Source: Pleomorphomonas sp.
Lineage (GTDB): Bacteria > Pseudomonadota > Alphaproteobacteria > Rhizobiales > Pleomorphomonadaceae
DNA length: 44,339 nucleotides
Reading direction: 5' to 3'
Assembly: GCA_030603685.1 (NCBI GenBank)
Contig: JAUVXG010000018.1
Location: 1-44,339, forward strand
Shown: one piece after another, positions 15,332-24,761 of the stretch
How positions within the stretch are numbered: position 1 is the first letter of the stretch
How the letters are laid out: every line of letters begins with the position of its first letter
Position numbers and translations under genes: made by a program
The notes under the pieces: generated by a model
Told to the model about the DNA's origin: nothing
What the model saw: the letters and a program-made list of their open reading frames with translations, nothing else
Databases searched by the model: none

Positions 15332-15931
15332 TTAGCTCCCGGAAATCAGGGTCTTCAGCTTCTTGAGGGCGGCGTCCTGTTCTTCCATGTAGGCGATGGT
15401 GCCGCGGAAGCGGCCATCGGCATCGAACATGAAGCTCGAAGCCGTGTGATCCATGCCATAGTCGCCGTCGGTGCCGGGTACCTTGCGTGCATAAACGCGA
15501 AAAGTCTTGATGGCTGCGTCGACCTGTTCGCGGCTGCCGGACAGGCCAAGCACGATATCGCCGAAGGACGACAGGTAGTCCTTCAGCACATCCGGCGTGT
15601 CGCGCTCCGGGTCGACGGTGACGAACAACAGATCGACCTTGCCGGCGTCCGGTCCGAGCTGTTCCTTCAGTGCCGCATACTCACCGAGCGTGGTGGGGCA
15701 GACGTCAGGACAGTGCGTGTAGCCGAAGAAGATGACGTGCGGCCGGCCGGCAAAGGTCTGGTCGGTGACGGGGCGCCCGTTCATGTCGACAAGGCTGAAG
15801 GGGCCGCCGATGTCGCTTGCCGCGACGCTGGCGTTCTCCATGAAGGGAAGTCGGCCCCCGAAAACCAGCCATCCGGTGGCGCCGAACAGCACCGCGACGA
15901 GCAGCCAGACGATGATGCGCAGAGCTTTCAC
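15332..15931 (-). CDS. SCO1/SenC/PrrC-family copper chaperone
   Basis: The 199-aa protein is membrane-anchored with a thioredoxin-fold periplasmic domain. SCO proteins deliver copper to the CuA site of cytochrome c oxidase or act as thiol reductases. An N-terminal membrane segment spans about residues 5-25. The copper-binding cysteines C74 and C78 are in HCPDVCPTT, VTVDPERDTPDVL follows, and the third ligand histidine is in MDHTASS. The GTG at 15931 is preferred, with GGGGAAG just upstream; a TTG four codons earlier is less likely. It is the first gene of an operon with the 56-aa protein and TusA. No cytochrome oxidase genes are in the window. Confidence 0.93.
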   Translation of the reverse strand: MKALRIIVWLLVAVLFGATGWLVFGGRLPFMENASVAASDIGGPFSLVDMNGRPVTDQTFAGRPHVIFFGYTHCPDVCPTTLGEYAALKEQLGPDAGKVDLLFVTVDPERDTPDVLKDYLSSFGDIVLGLSGSREQVDAAIKTFRVYARKVPGTDGDYGMDHTASSFMFDADGRFRGTIAYMEEQDAALKKLKTLISGS

Positions 15932-15983
15932 TTCTTCCCCCAACGTCGGATGGTGATCGGATCGCGTCGAGCCTAGCGAAGAA

Positions 15984-16020
15984 CGCCCTTACGCGAAACG
16001 ACCAATTTCAGGCGTGGGCG
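15984..16020 (-). terminator. possible terminator after dsbB
   Basis: CGCCC-TT-ACGC (15984-15994) can pair with GCGT-GGGCG (16012-16020) with two bulged bases. On the minus strand the stem follows the dsbB stop by about 5 nt and runs into TTCTTCG. The stem is bulged and the T-run broken, so this is tentative. Confidence 0.35.
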
Positions 16021-16024
16021 AGTG

Positions 16025-16525
16025 TCAGATCAACGCGTCGCGCCGGGCGAAGATGCCGCGCCAGCTCATGATGCCGACGAACAGCGTGGACAGCACGTCC
16101 CAGCCGGCGAACGACAGGCCGAACAGGCTGATCGGGGCTTCCGAGCAGGAAACCAGACGGGTGCCCTTCACCGCTGCCATCAGGTCGGTGGCGCTGGTGA
16201 TCACCGTCGGTGCTCCGCCACAGTCGGACGGACCTTCCCACAGTTTCCATTCGGCGCCGACATGATAGCCGGCGAGCGCCGAGCCGACGAAGAAGATGGC
16301 GCCGCCGATGAAGTAGAGGAGCCGAGCAAGCCGCGGCATGCGGTGCGACAGCAACAGGCCGACCAGCAGGATCGGCAGGCCGACGTAATAGGGAATGCGC
16401 TCTTGCAGGCAGAGCTTGCAGGGCAGATAGCCGCCGATGATCTCGAAGCCCCAGGCGGCGATGATGGCGAAGAGGCCGGCCAGGAAGGCTAGACCGGGAG
16501 CACGAACGGCGGCGGGAGCGGACAT
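16025..16525 (-). CDS. dsbB: disulfide bond formation protein B
   Basis: The 166-aa inner-membrane protein has four hydrophobic helices and passes electrons from periplasmic DsbA to quinone. The first catalytic cysteine pair is in LPCKLCLQER (CxxC) in the first periplasmic loop. The second pair is in the longer loop, at SDCGG and LVSCSEAP. RIPYYVGLP after the first pair is a family hallmark. The start is placed at the ATG at 16525, giving a short cytoplasmic N-terminus before helix 1; the frame extends 20 codons upstream without homology. AGGTG lies upstream. No dsbA is adjacent. Confidence 0.92.
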   Translation of the reverse strand: MSAPAAVRAPGLAFLAGLFAIIAAWGFEIIGGYLPCKLCLQERIPYYVGLPILLVGLLLSHRMPRLARLLYFIGGAIFFVGSALAGYHVGAEWKLWEGPSDCGGAPTVITSATDLMAAVKGTRLVSCSEAPISLFGLSFAGWDVLSTLFVGIMSWRGIFARRDALI

Positions 16526-16818
16526 GGAACACCTGAACGACGACTGAGGCGGTTCCGGCCTAACAGCTTGGAACGAGCCACGCAATCGACGATTGGGTTA
16601 TTCGGGGGCAGTCGCCGGTCGAAAAGCGCCCCCGGCCGCGCCTCGTAAGGCGCAACGCAGGCAGAAACGAATTCCGGGGGGCTGGGGGGCTGGATTGAGC
16701 CGGAACCCGTCCGCAGCGTCATTGCCGGGGGACGAGTGCATCCTGCTTGCTTCCCTTGGCAGGGCCAAGGCGGGAATGGGGCCAAACTGTGAAACACGAT
16801 CAGGGCTTCGTGATGGCG
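16526..16818. other. 293-bp intergenic region
   Basis: It lies between the dsbB start and the stop of the DUF1674 gene. I see no gene. It contains two runs of six G separated by CT (about 16676-16691) and a small stem GCGCCT-AGGCGC near 16638-16653, neither with a clear role. It should hold the dsbB promoter. Confidence 0.5.
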
Positions 16819-17016
16819 CTAGAAATCGGCCGCGATGCCCTTCACTTCCCAGTCGCCATAGCGGGCGGGTTCAAGGCCACCCCGGCCACCAATCTCCTTC
16901 GGCCGGTTCTCGCCGGCCACGCGGCGACGTTCCTCGGCTTCGGCCAGCGCGCGGCGGGCAGCCGGCGTCAGTTCTTTCTGGGGCGCCACGGCGGGCCGGT
17001 TCTGACTGTCGGTCAT
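16819..17016 (-). CDS. DUF1674 / SDHAF4-like succinate dehydrogenase assembly factor
   Basis: The 65-aa soluble protein ends with the DUF1674 signature GGRGGLEPARYGDWEVKG followed by an acidic-aromatic terminus (ADF). The eukaryotic members, SDHAF4/Sdh8, bind flavinylated SdhA and help assemble succinate dehydrogenase; the bacterial role is inferred from that. The N-terminal part is charged and probably disordered (ALAEAEERRRVAGENR). The ATG at 17016 has AAGGATG upstream and gives the usual short N-terminus. It is divergent from htpX across 89 bp and not near sdh genes here. Confidence 0.82.
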   Translation of the reverse strand: MTDSQNRPAVAPQKELTPAARRALAEAEERRRVAGENRPKEIGGRGGLEPARYGDWEVKGIAADF

Positions 17017-17105
17017 GAACACATCCTTGATGGTGCGTGGACGGCATACCATCTTGTTCTTCTGAAAATCCGGAGCAGCATATCAGCCGGAGACCGGAAG
17101 GACAG

Positions 17106-18086
17106 ATGAATTTCTTCAAGACCTCCCTCCTCCTCGCCGCGATGACGGCGATCTTCATGGGCGTCGGCTACCTGATCGGCGGCCAGGGCGGCATGCTGAT
17201 CGCGCTCGTGGTGGCCGCCGGCATGAACCTCATCTCCTACTGGAACGCCGACAAGATGGTGCTGGCGATGCACCGCGCCCGTCGTGTCGACCGGGCTACT
17301 GCGCCCGAGTACTATGGCATCGTCGAGCGCCTCGCCGCCAACGCCGGCCTGCCGATGCCTGCCGTCTATGTCATCGACAATCCGCAGCCCAACGCCTTCG
17401 CCACCGGCCGCGATCCCGAGCACGCCGCCGTCGCCGCCACAACCGGTCTTCTGCAGATGCTCGATCGCGAGGAGATCGCCGGCGTCATGGCGCACGAGCT
17501 CGCCCACGTGCAGAATCGCGATACACTGACCATGACGGTGACGGCGACGATTGCCGGCGCCATCTCGATGCTCGCCAACTTCGGCCTATTCTTCGGCTCG
17601 ATGAGCCGCGACAGCGAGAACCGGAGCCCGCTCGGCGGCATCGGCATCCTCCTGGCGGCGATCGTGGCGCCGCTTGCCGCCATGCTGGTGCAGATGGCCA
17701 TCTCGCGGACGCGCGAATACGCCGCCGACCGCCGCGGCGCCGAGATCTCCGGCAATCCGCTGGCGCTTGCCTCGGCCCTCGACAAGATCGCCGGCGCCGC
17801 GCATCGCGTGCCGAACATGACAGCGGAGCAAAATCCTGCTACGGCGCATCTGTTCATCATCAATCCGCTGTCCGGCGCCAGGATGGACAACCTGTTTTCG
17901 ACCCACCCGGATACCGGCAACCGCATTCGCGCCCTGATGACGATGGCGGACGGCGGCGGCTTCGGGCGGCGCAGTTCCGAACCTGTGGCTGATGGTCCCT
18001 GGACCTCGCCGCGCGGCTCTCGGGGCGGGCCATGGGGTGGGGGCGGCTCTGCCGGACGGCCTTCGAACCGTGGACCGTGGGGATGA
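17106..18086 (+). CDS. htpX: protease HtpX homologue (M48 zinc metalloprotease)
   Basis: The 326-aa inner-membrane zinc endopeptidase degrades misfolded membrane proteins. Two N-terminal membrane helices (about residues 5-40) precede the catalytic domain. Zinc-binding [10 protein letters not shown] is near residue 135, and the third ligand is in [11 protein letters not shown]. Another hydrophobic pair lies between them ([17 protein letters not shown] and [14 protein letters not shown]). The tail after about residue 285 is unusual: rich in Gly, Pro, Trp and Arg and ending NRGPWG. The start is fixed by the first helix. Its stop overlaps the rsmB start (ATGA), so the two are translationally coupled. 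Confidence 0.95.
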   Translation: MNFFKTSLLLAAMTAIFMGVGYLIGGQGGMLIALVVAAGMNLISYWNADKMVLAMHRARRVDRATAPEYYGIVERLAANAGLPMPAVYVIDNPQPNAFATGRDPEHAAVAATTGLLQMLDREEIAGVMAHELAHVQNRDTLTMTVTATIAGAISMLANFGLFFGSMSRDSENRSPLGGIGILLAAIVAPLAAMLVQMAISRTREYAADRRGAEISGNPLALASALDKIAGAAHRVPNMTAEQNPATAHLFIINPLSGARMDNLFSTHPDTGNRIRALMTMADGGGFGRRSSEPVADGPWTSPRGSRGGPWGGGGSAGRPSNRGPWG

Positions 18087-19525
18087 CCGCAGACAACAAT
18101 GGCCGCAAGGGCGGCGGGAAAGCCGGCAACGCATTCAGGCCGGCACGCCCTCATGACGGCCAGAAGGGTGCGGCGTTCAAGGGTGGGCGTCCGCCCCAGG
18201 GCGGCCGTCGGCCGCCACGGCCGCAGGGCATGGAGGCCCGCGCCGTCGCGGTCGGTCTTGTCGACGGGGTGCAGAAGGGCCGCCTTCTCGACGCGCTGCT
18301 CGACAAGGGGGCGACCGCCGAACGCTACCAGCGCCTCGACCCGCGTGATCGTGGCCTTGCCCGTGCCATCGTCGGCTATGCGCTGCGCCGCCACGGACAA
18401 ATCGATGACGCGGTCGGGCGTTTTCTGACCAGACCGCTGCCGGACGACGCGGGTACGCTGAAAGCGGTGATTGCCGTTTCGGCGGCCCAGATCATGTTCA
18501 TGGACGTCGCCGACCACGCCGCCGTGGCGCTCGGTGTCGAGCTGGCCGCTTCCGACAAGGCGGCCGTGCCCTTCAAGGGTGTCGTCAACGCCGTCCTGCG
18601 CCGCGTGTCCGAGAACAAGGCGGCGATTCTGGCCGAACAGGACGCCATCACCCTCAACACGCCGGCCTGGCTGATGGAGCGTTGGAGCGCCAATTATGGG
18701 GCCGATGTCGCTCGCGACATTGCGGCCATGAATGCCCTGGAACCGACGCTCGACCTCACCGTGAAGTCCGATCCGGAAGGGTGGGCCGCCCGGTTGGGCG
18801 GGGTCAAGCTTCCCAACGGATCGGTGCGGCTTCCTGTCACCGGCGCCGTCGAGAAGATCGACGGCTATGAGGAGGGCGGCTGGTGGGTACAGGATGCCGC
18901 CGCCACGCTGCCGGTCCAGCTTCTGGGTGACGTCAAGGGCAAGAAGGTGGTCGATCTCTGCGCGGCGCCCGGCGGCAAGACCGCCCAGCTGGCGGCGCTC
19001 GGTGCCGACGTGACTGCCATCGATGTGTCCTACCACCGTCTGCAGCGCCTAGAGCGCAACCTCTACCGGCTCGGTCTCAAGGCCAACCTCGTCAAGGCGG
19101 ACGCCACCGAGTGGCTTGGCGGTACCTTCGACATGGTGTTGCTCGACGCGCCTTGCACGGCCACCGGCACCTTGCGCCGCCATCCCGACGGGGCAGTCGG
19201 CAAGAAGCCTGCCGACGTGCCGACGCTGGCCTCCGTCCAGCGCCGCCTGCTCGATCAGGCGATCCGCATGCTCAGGCCGGGCGGCCTCCTCGTCTATTCC
19301 ACCTGCTCGCTGGAGCCGGAGGAGGGGCAGGACCAGATTCGCCGCCTCAGGCTGATCGAGGCGCCGCTCGATGTGGTTCCGGTGACGGCTGACGAGGTTT
19401 TCGGTCTGTCAGAGATCGTGACGCCTGAAGGCTTCATCCGAACCCTGCCGTCGCACCTCAAGCTGGACGATGCCCGGCTTTCCGGCCTCGACGGCTTCTT
19501 CGCCGCCCGCCTCCGCCGTCAGTGA
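18083..19525 (+). CDS. rsmB: RsmB/NOP-family rRNA cytosine-C5 methyltransferase
   Basis: The 480-aa cytoplasmic enzyme methylates cytosine in 16S rRNA (C967 in E. coli) using S-adenosylmethionine. An N-terminal NusB-like helical domain (about residues 50-190) is followed by the Rossmann methyltransferase. [14 protein letters not shown] is the SAM loop, [15 protein letters not shown] holds the motif IV cysteine, and [13 protein letters not shown] holds the motif VI catalytic cysteine. The first 48 residues are low-complexity (Gly, Arg, Pro, Lys) and probably disordered or RNA-binding. The ATG at 18083 overlaps the htpX stop by four bases. A heparinase-like gene follows. Confidence 0.92.
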   Translation: MTADNNGRKGGGKAGNAFRPARPHDGQKGAAFKGGRPPQGGRRPPRPQGMEARAVAVGLVDGVQKGRLLDALLDKGATAERYQRLDPRDRGLARAIVGYALRRHGQIDDAVGRFLTRPLPDDAGTLKAVIAVSAAQIMFMDVADHAAVALGVELAASDKAAVPFKGVVNAVLRRVSENKAAILAEQDAITLNTPAWLMERWSANYGADVARDIAAMNALEPTLDLTVKSDPEGWAARLGGVKLPNGSVRLPVTGAVEKIDGYEEGGWWVQDAAATLPVQLLGDVKGKKVVDLCAAPGGKTAQLAALGADVTAIDVSYHRLQRLERNLYRLGLKANLVKADATEWLGGTFDMVLLDAPCTATGTLRRHPDGAVGKKPADVPTLASVQRRLLDQAIRMLRPGGLLVYSTCSLEPEEGQDQIRRLRLIEAPLDVVPVTADEVFGLSEIVTPEGFIRTLPSHLKLDDARLSGLDGFFAARLRRQ

Positions 19526-19673
19526 CGGCGGCCCGGCGGCCCGGCCATCGGAAAATTTGATCGGCTCTGCTCACCACTTGGTAACCAAGCTGGGCGTCTC
19601 ATGCCGTGATGAGCGCCTCCGGTTTTCCGGAGGGCGAACGATTCTTGCTCCAGCACTGAAAGGGGGCCTGACG

Positions 19674-21419
19674 ATGCGCGCACAAGTCGCCGGCACGGCC
19701 CGGCTGGTGCTGTTCGCCGGTGAACTGGCTCTCCGCCGCGCCGTGACGGCGCTTGAGCGCGGCCCCTTCTCGCGCTGGCGCTGGCCCGGCTCGACGCCGG
19801 AGCGGCTGGTCATCGCCCCACAGGACATTCGCACCACAGACCCGACGATCGCCGCCGATATCTATGCCGGTCTCTACGCGTTTGCCGGCAAGATGGTGGA
19901 GACGGGCGGCCGCTCGCCCTTCGACATGCCGTCGCCGTCGCAGGAATGGACGCGGGCGTTGCATGGCTTCTCCTGGCTGAGGCATCTCAGGGCCGCCGAA
20001 AATGCGCTGGCCCGCCAGAATGCCCGGGCACTCGTCGCCGACTGGATCGCCCAGGAAGCGCATGCGCCGCCGGAAGCCTACGAGACCGAGAACATGGCTC
20101 GGCGGGTCATCGCCTGGATCACCCAGTCGCCGCTGATCCTGAAAGATGCCGATCGCGCCTTCTACCGCCGTTTCCTCCGGTCGCTGGTGCGGCAGGTGCG
20201 CCGGCTGCGCGGCCGCCAGAGCGACGCGGTGGATGGGTATCCGCGCCTCCTCGCCGCCGTGGCCGTCGGCGTCTTCGCGCTGTCGGCCGACAATCAGGGG
20301 CGGCTCGCCCGCCAGGCCGGCCTGCGTCTGGAGCAGGAGCTCCGCCGGCAGATCCTGCCGGACGGCGGCCATATCAGCCGCGACCCGTCGGTGATCGCCG
20401 ATCTCCTGACCGATCTCCTGCCGCTGCGGCAGGCCTATTCCAATCGTGGCGTCAACCCGCCGCAGGCGCTGATCGTCGCCATTGACCGCATGATGCCGAT
20501 GCTGCGCTTCTTCCGTCATTCCGACGGCAGCCTGCCGCACTTCAACGGCATGAGCGCCAGTCATGCCGGCCAGCTCGCAACGCTCAACGCCTATGACGAC
20601 ACCCATGGCCGGCCGGTGGAGAACGCCAGCCATTCCGGCTATCAGCGGCTCGAAGCGGGCGGCACGGTGATCCTGATGGATGCCGGCCCCATTCCGCCGG
20701 TCGGCGTCAGCCAGAAGGCGCATGCCGGTTGTCTGTCCTTCGAGATGTCGAGCGGCCCCAACCGGTTCATCGTCAACTGCGGCGCTGCCGACGACCCGCG
20801 CTGGCATTCGGCCGCGCGGTCGACGCCCGCCCATTCGACGCTGTCGCTCGAAGACGTTTCCTCCGGCGCCTTCCTCGACACGCCCCGCCTCGTTCGCCGT
20901 CTCGGTCCGGTGATGATCGACGGTCCGCGCAACGTGCCGGTGGTTCGCGAGGACCGTGACGACGTCATCGCGCTGGTGGCGAGTCACGACGGCTATTCCG
21001 GCCGGTTCGGCGCCATTCACGAGCGACGCCTCGTCCTCCGCATCGATGGTGGCGAAATCGTCGGCTCGGACCGCTTGAGTTTCGGCGGCCGCAAGCCGCG
21101 CCAGGATCGCTTCGCCATCCGCTTCCACCTGCATCCGCTGATCCGGGCGAGCCGCACGGCCGGTGGCGACGTATTGCTCGTCGCTCCCGATGGCGAAGCC
21201 TGGACCTTTACCTGCGGTCTGATCGCGCCGGAGCTTGAGGACAGCGTGTTCCTGTCCGACACGCTCGGCCGTCGCAAGAGCCTGCAGATCGTGTTGCCGG
21301 GGCGGGCGCGGGTGACGCCGGAAGTGGCCTGGGCGATGACCCGTACCGCCGACGGACAACGCGGCCGTGCGCGCGGGCGCGACCCCAAGCTGGGCCCTGA
21401 TCTGTTCGCCGGCGGCTGA
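19674..21419 (+). CDS. heparinase II/III family protein
   Basis: The 581-aa product has the two-part architecture of polysaccharide lyase families 12/21-like proteins: a helical toroid (residues 60-320) and a C-terminal beta-sandwich. Recognisable are [25 protein letters not shown], split by the fold start, [18 protein letters not shown] and [16 protein letters not shown]. The end of the motif region includes [18 protein letters not shown]. No signal peptide is visible, which is odd for a lyase acting on exported glycans. In alphaproteobacteria this gene commonly sits between rsmB and purH, as here; its substrate is not known. AGGGGG nine bases upstream supports the ATG at 19674. Confidence 0.85.
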   Translation: MRAQVAGTARLVLFAGELALRRAVTALERGPFSRWRWPGSTPERLVIAPQDIRTTDPTIAADIYAGLYAFAGKMVETGGRSPFDMPSPSQEWTRALHGFSWLRHLRAAENALARQNARALVADWIAQEAHAPPEAYETENMARRVIAWITQSPLILKDADRAFYRRFLRSLVRQVRRLRGRQSDAVDGYPRLLAAVAVGVFALSADNQGRLARQAGLRLEQELRRQILPDGGHISRDPSVIADLLTDLLPLRQAYSNRGVNPPQALIVAIDRMMPMLRFFRHSDGSLPHFNGMSASHAGQLATLNAYDDTHGRPVENASHSGYQRLEAGGTVILMDAGPIPPVGVSQKAHAGCLSFEMSSGPNRFIVNCGAADDPRWHSAARSTPAHSTLSLEDVSSGAFLDTPRLVRRLGPVMIDGPRNVPVVREDRDDVIALVASHDGYSGRFGAIHERRLVLRIDGGEIVGSDRLSFGGRKPRQDRFAIRFHLHPLIRASRTAGGDVLLVAPDGEAWTFTCGLIAPELEDSVFLSDTLGRRKSLQIVLPGRARVTPEVAWAMTRTADGQRGRARGRDPKLGPDLFAGG

Positions 21420-21535
21420 GGGGCTGTTTTCGGCGGAGAAAGCGGCGATTGTCGACCCAAATCGATTGGGCGCGGGTTCCGCGCGGCGGTCTTTCGTGCT
21501 ATCGCGCCGCCATCCCCACTTCCGGAGAAATCCCC

Positions 21536-23125
21536 ATGGCTGGCCATCCCGATCGCGTCGCCCCCAAGCGCGCGCTGCTTTCCGTTTCCGACAAGACGGG
21601 CCTCATCGAGTTCGCTCGCGCCCTTGCGGACCGCGGCGTCGAGCTCCTGACCACCGGCGGCTCGAAGAAGCTCCTGAGCGAGGCCGGCATTCCGGTGACG
21701 GAAGTGGCCGATTTCACCGGTTTCCCGGAAATCATGGATGGCCGCGTCAAGACGCTGCATCCCAAGGTGCACGGCGGCCTTCTGGCCGTCCGCGACGACG
21801 CCGGCCACGCCAAGGCAATGGTCGATCACGGCATTCAGCCGATCGACATCCTCGTGGTCAACCTCTACCCCTTCGAGGAGACGGTCGCGCGCGGCGCCGA
21901 CTATGAAGAGACCATCGAAAACATCGACATCGGCGGTCCCGCCATGATCCGCGCCGCGTCCAAGAACCACGCCTATGTGACGGTTCTGGTCGAGCCGGCC
22001 GATTATCAGTCGGTGATCGCCGAGATGGATCAGGGTGGCGTCACCTTCGAGACCCGCAAGCGCCTCGCCGCCAAGGCCTATGCGCGTACCGGCGCCTATG
22101 ACGCGGCGATTTCCGGCTGGTTCGCCGGCGTGCTCGGCGGCAAGACCGGCGACTTCGTTGCCGTCGGCGGCAAGCTGGCCGAGGACATGCGCTACGGCGA
22201 GAACCCGCACCAGTGGGCGCGTTTCTATCGCTCGACCGAAATCCGGCCCGGCGTTTCCACGGCGACGCAGCTGCAGGGCAAGGTGCTCTCCTACAACAAC
22301 ATCAACGATACCGACGCCGCCTTCGAGCTGGTGGCCGAGTTCGACCGTGCGGTGCCGGCCGTCGCCATCATCAAGCACGCCAATCCCTGCGGCGTTGCCA
22401 CCGGCGCGACGCTGCTCGAGGCCTATGTCAAGGCGCATCGCTGCGATCCGGTGTCGGCCTATGGCGGCATCGTGGCGCTGAACGGCACGCTCGACGCTGA
22501 CACGGCGAAGAAGATCGTCGAGATCTTCACCGAGGTGATCATCGCCCCCTCGGCGACCGACGAAGCGATTGCCATCGTCGGCGCCAAGAAGAACCTGCGC
22601 CTCCTGGTCACCGGCGGCCTGCCCGACCCCAAGGCGCCCGGCATCACCGCCAAGACGGTAGCCGGCGGTCTGCTCGTCCAGTCGCGCGACAATGGCGTCG
22701 TCACCGCTGCCGATCTCAAGGTAGTGACCAAGCGGGCGCCGACCGATGCCGAGCTCGCCGACCTTCTGTTCGCCTTCAAGGTCTGCAAGCACGTCAAGTC
22801 CAACGCCATCGTCTATGTGAAGGACGGCGCCACTGCCGGCATCGGCGCGGGGCAGATGAACCGCGTCGACTCATCTCGCATCGCAGCCATTCGCGCCGCC
22901 GAGGCGGCCGAGACGGCCGGCTTCAAGGAGTCGCTCGCCAAGGGATCGGTGGTCGCCTCCGATGCCTTCTTCCCCTTTGCCGACGGTCTTGAGTCGGCGA
23001 TCGCCGCCGGTGCCACCGCCGCCATCCAGCCGGGCGGCTCCATCCATGACGCCGAGGTGATCGCCGCCGCCGACAAGGCGGGCATCGCCATGGTGTTCAC
23101 CGGCATGCGCCACTTCCGGCACTGA
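21536..23125 (+). CDS. purH: bifunctional AICAR transformylase / IMP cyclohydrolase
   Basis: The 529-aa cytoplasmic enzyme carries out the last two steps of de novo IMP synthesis. The N-terminal IMP cyclohydrolase domain begins [20 protein letters not shown] and has TGGSKKLL and [17 protein letters not shown]. The transformylase domain has [27 protein letters not shown] and [12 protein letters not shown] with the catalytic Lys-His pair. The C-terminus FTGMRHFRH is the standard PurH ending. The ATG at 21536 has GGAG eight bases upstream; 29 more in-frame codons upstream lack homology. A strong terminator follows at 23179. Confidence 0.98.
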   Translation: MAGHPDRVAPKRALLSVSDKTGLIEFARALADRGVELLTTGGSKKLLSEAGIPVTEVADFTGFPEIMDGRVKTLHPKVHGGLLAVRDDAGHAKAMVDHGIQPIDILVVNLYPFEETVARGADYEETIENIDIGGPAMIRAASKNHAYVTVLVEPADYQSVIAEMDQGGVTFETRKRLAAKAYARTGAYDAAISGWFAGVLGGKTGDFVAVGGKLAEDMRYGENPHQWARFYRSTEIRPGVSTATQLQGKVLSYNNINDTDAAFELVAEFDRAVPAVAIIKHANPCGVATGATLLEAYVKAHRCDPVSAYGGIVALNGTLDADTAKKIVEIFTEVIIAPSATDEAIAIVGAKKNLRLLVTGGLPDPKAPGITAKTVAGGLLVQSRDNGVVTAADLKVVTKRAPTDAELADLLFAFKVCKHVKSNAIVYVKDGATAGIGAGQMNRVDSSRIAAIRAAEAAETAGFKESLAKGSVVASDAFFPFADGLESAIAAGATAAIQPGGSIHDAEVIAAADKAGIAMVFTGMRHFRH

Positions 23126-23178
23126 GGGTAATCCAGCCTCCCGACAGGTGCTCGACAGGTTCCACGAGCCAAAGTGAG

Positions 23179-23212
23179 CGGGCCGGCGCGATCGACGCGC
23201 CGGCCCGTTTTT
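23179..23212 (+). terminator. strong rho-independent terminator after purH
   Basis: CGGGCCGGCGCG (23179-23190) pairs perfectly with CGCGCCGGCCCG (23196-23207) around the loop ATCGA, followed by five T (23208-23212). The next gene's ribosome-binding site begins one or two bases later, so the hairpin may also lie in the leader of the following operon. Confidence 0.9.
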
Positions 23213-23225
23213 CGAGGAACCCAGC

Positions 23226-23510
23226 ATGAAGACCACCCTGATCGCCGCCGCCTTCGCTCTCGTTCTCACGCCGGTCGCCGCCTTGGCCGACGACGAGAAT
23301 GCCAAGTGCACCGACGCCGCCAAGGATACCTGGCTCAGCATTGACGCCGTCAAGGCCAAGGCCGAGGCCGCCGGCTACAAGGATATCAAGAAGGTAAAGG
23401 TCGAAGGGACCTGCTACGAGGTCTACGCCTTCGACAAGGACGGCAACAAGGCCGAGGTGCTGTTCGATCCGTCGACCGGCGAGAAGTCCGGCGACGAAGC
23501 GGCTGAGTGA
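23226..23510 (+). CDS. PepSY-domain periplasmic protein
   Basis: The 94-aa exported protein has a clear Sec signal peptide ([19 protein letters not shown], cleavage near residue 21). A single PepSY-like domain follows: helix [16 protein letters not shown] and strands [17 protein letters not shown] and [12 protein letters not shown]. Two cysteines, near residues 28 and 62, could form a disulfide. PepSY domains are often encoded next to two-component systems and b-type cytochromes and may be inhibitory or sensory. The ATG has GAGGAA seven bases upstream. It is the first gene of the PepSY - b561 - regulator - kinase - MbfA operon; only about 13 bases separate it from the purH terminator. Confidence 0.85.
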   Translation: MKTTLIAAAFALVLTPVAALADDENAKCTDAAKDTWLSIDAVKAKAEAAGYKDIKKVKVEGTCYEVYAFDKDGNKAEVLFDPSTGEKSGDEAAE

Positions 23511-23514
23511 TCCC

Positions 23515-24060
23515 ATGTCCGAGACGTCCGCCGGCGGCAATCCGCCGCGGACGGTCCGGGTCTGGGATCCGGTCGTCCGCCTGTTTCACTGGACGGTGGT
23601 CATTGCCGTCGTTCTCAATCTCTTCGTCCTGAAACAGGGCCGCCTCTATCATCGCTATGCCGGCTACGTTGTGATCGGCGCCGTGCTGATCCGGCTCGTC
23701 TGGGGCTTCGTCGGCACCCGCCATGCCCGCTTTGCCGACTTCTTTCCGACGCCGCGCCGCCTCGCTTCCTATCTCAAGGCGCTGTTTCGCGGTCAGGAGC
23801 CGCGCTTCCTCGGGCATAATCCAGCGGCGGCGGTGATGATGCTGGCACTGATGGTTCTGCTGCTCGCCGTCGGAGCAACGGGCTGGATGATGACACTGGA
23901 CGCCTTCTGGGGAGAAGAGTGGCTGGAGGAGTTGCATGAGGGCTTTGCCAACGCCATCATGGTGCTGGCGCTGGTCCATGCGGCCGCTGCCATCGTTGAA
24001 AGCCTGCGCCACCGCGAGAATCTGGTCTGGTCGATGGTTACGGGCAGAAAGCGCGCCTGA
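23515..24060 (+). CDS. cytochrome b561-family membrane protein
   Basis: The 181-aa inner-membrane protein has four helices and belongs to the prokaryotic cytochrome b561 / hydrogenase-type b family, which shuttles electrons across the membrane through b haems. Candidate haem ligands are H25 in RLFHW, H46 in YHRYAGY, and histidines in ELHEGFAN and LALVHAAAA. The PepSY stop is 4 nt upstream. The last base of its stop codon is the first base of the regulator ATG (TGATG). Its placement suggests a redox partner for the PepSY protein or a reductase acting on the metal handled by MbfA. That is inference. Confidence 0.88.
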   Translation: MSETSAGGNPPRTVRVWDPVVRLFHWTVVIAVVLNLFVLKQGRLYHRYAGYVVIGAVLIRLVWGFVGTRHARFADFFPTPRRLASYLKALFRGQEPRFLGHNPAAAVMMLALMVLLLAVGATGWMMTLDAFWGEEWLEELHEGFANAIMVLALVHAAAAIVESLRHRENLVWSMVTGRKRA

Positions 24061-24761
24061 TGCGTCTTCTTCTCGTCGAAGACAGTGCCCGCCTTGTCGC
24101 CTTGCTCGGGGAAGCCGTGCGAGAGGCGGGCTGGCGCCTTGATGCGGTCGGCTCGCTGGCCGAGGCGGAGGCCGCCATCGCCACCACAAGCTTCGACCTG
24201 ATCCTTCTCGATCTCGGCCTGCCGGACGGTGATGGGCTCGACCTCCTGCGCGCCATCCGCCGGGCCGTCGATGCGACCCCCGTGCTGATCCTCACCGCGC
24301 GCGGCACGGTCGAGGAGCGCATCGCCGGACTCGACGCCGGCGCCGACGACTATCTGGTCAAACCGTTCCATCACCGCGAGTTCCTGGCGCGTTGCAGGGC
24401 CATGCTGCGGCGGTCGCCGACAGCGCTTCAGCCGGTCCTGGTTGCCGGCCGTCTCGCCTTTGATCCGGCCACGGCCGTTCTGACCGCGGGCGAGGAAACC
24501 GTTGCGCTGCCGCCGCGCGAGAGGGCGCTTTGCGAAGCGCTGATGCGCGATGTTGGCCGCGTGGTGCCGCGCCGCCGGTTGGAGACGACGCTGTCCGACT
24601 ATGACAGCGAGCTTTCCGCCAACGCGCTCGATCTGGCGGTCTCCCGCCTGCGCAAGCGGCTCGACGGGATCGGCAGCGGCGTCGAGATCGCCACGGTGCG
24701 CGGTCTCGGCTACCTGATGCGGGAGTGCGTGTCGGAAAATGCCGCCGAGGGGCGGTCATGA
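24060..24761 (+). CDS. OmpR/PhoB-family response regulator
   Basis: The 233-aa cytoplasmic transcription factor has an N-terminal receiver domain with the acidic pair E7-D8, phosphoacceptor D51 in LLDLGLPDGDG, T79 and K101 in VKPFHHREF. The C-terminal winged-helix DNA-binding domain (about 125-225) ends with SRLRKRLDG and ATVRGLGYLM. It overlaps the cytochrome gene by one base and the kinase gene by four (ATGA), so these are coupled. It most resembles the QseB/PmrA/TctD-type regulators that pair with acidic-loop kinases. Likely targets include its own operon. Confidence 0.95.
   Translation: MRLLLVEDSARLVALLGEAVREAGWRLDAVGSLAEAEAAIATTSFDLILLDLGLPDGDGLDLLRAIRRAVDATPVLILTARGTVEERIAGLDAGADDYLVKPFHHREFLARCRAMLRRSPTALQPVLVAGRLAFDPATAVLTAGEETVALPPRERALCEALMRDVGRVVPRRRLETTLSDYDSELSANALDLAVSRLRKRLDGIGSGVEIATVRGLGYLMRECVSENAAEGRS

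Noticed and set aside
14639..15976. Long plus-strand open frame opposite tusA and sco
   Set aside because: It is antisense to three well-supported minus-strand genes and shows no domain; high GC keeps it open.
16670..16700. Two G6 runs as a possible G-quadruplex
   Set aside because: Only two long runs close together; folding would need splitting them, and it is not placed at a start site.
19577..19589. CTTGGT-A-ACCAAG palindrome upstream of the heparinase-like gene
   Set aside because: Six-bp arms are too short to claim as an operator without conservation.
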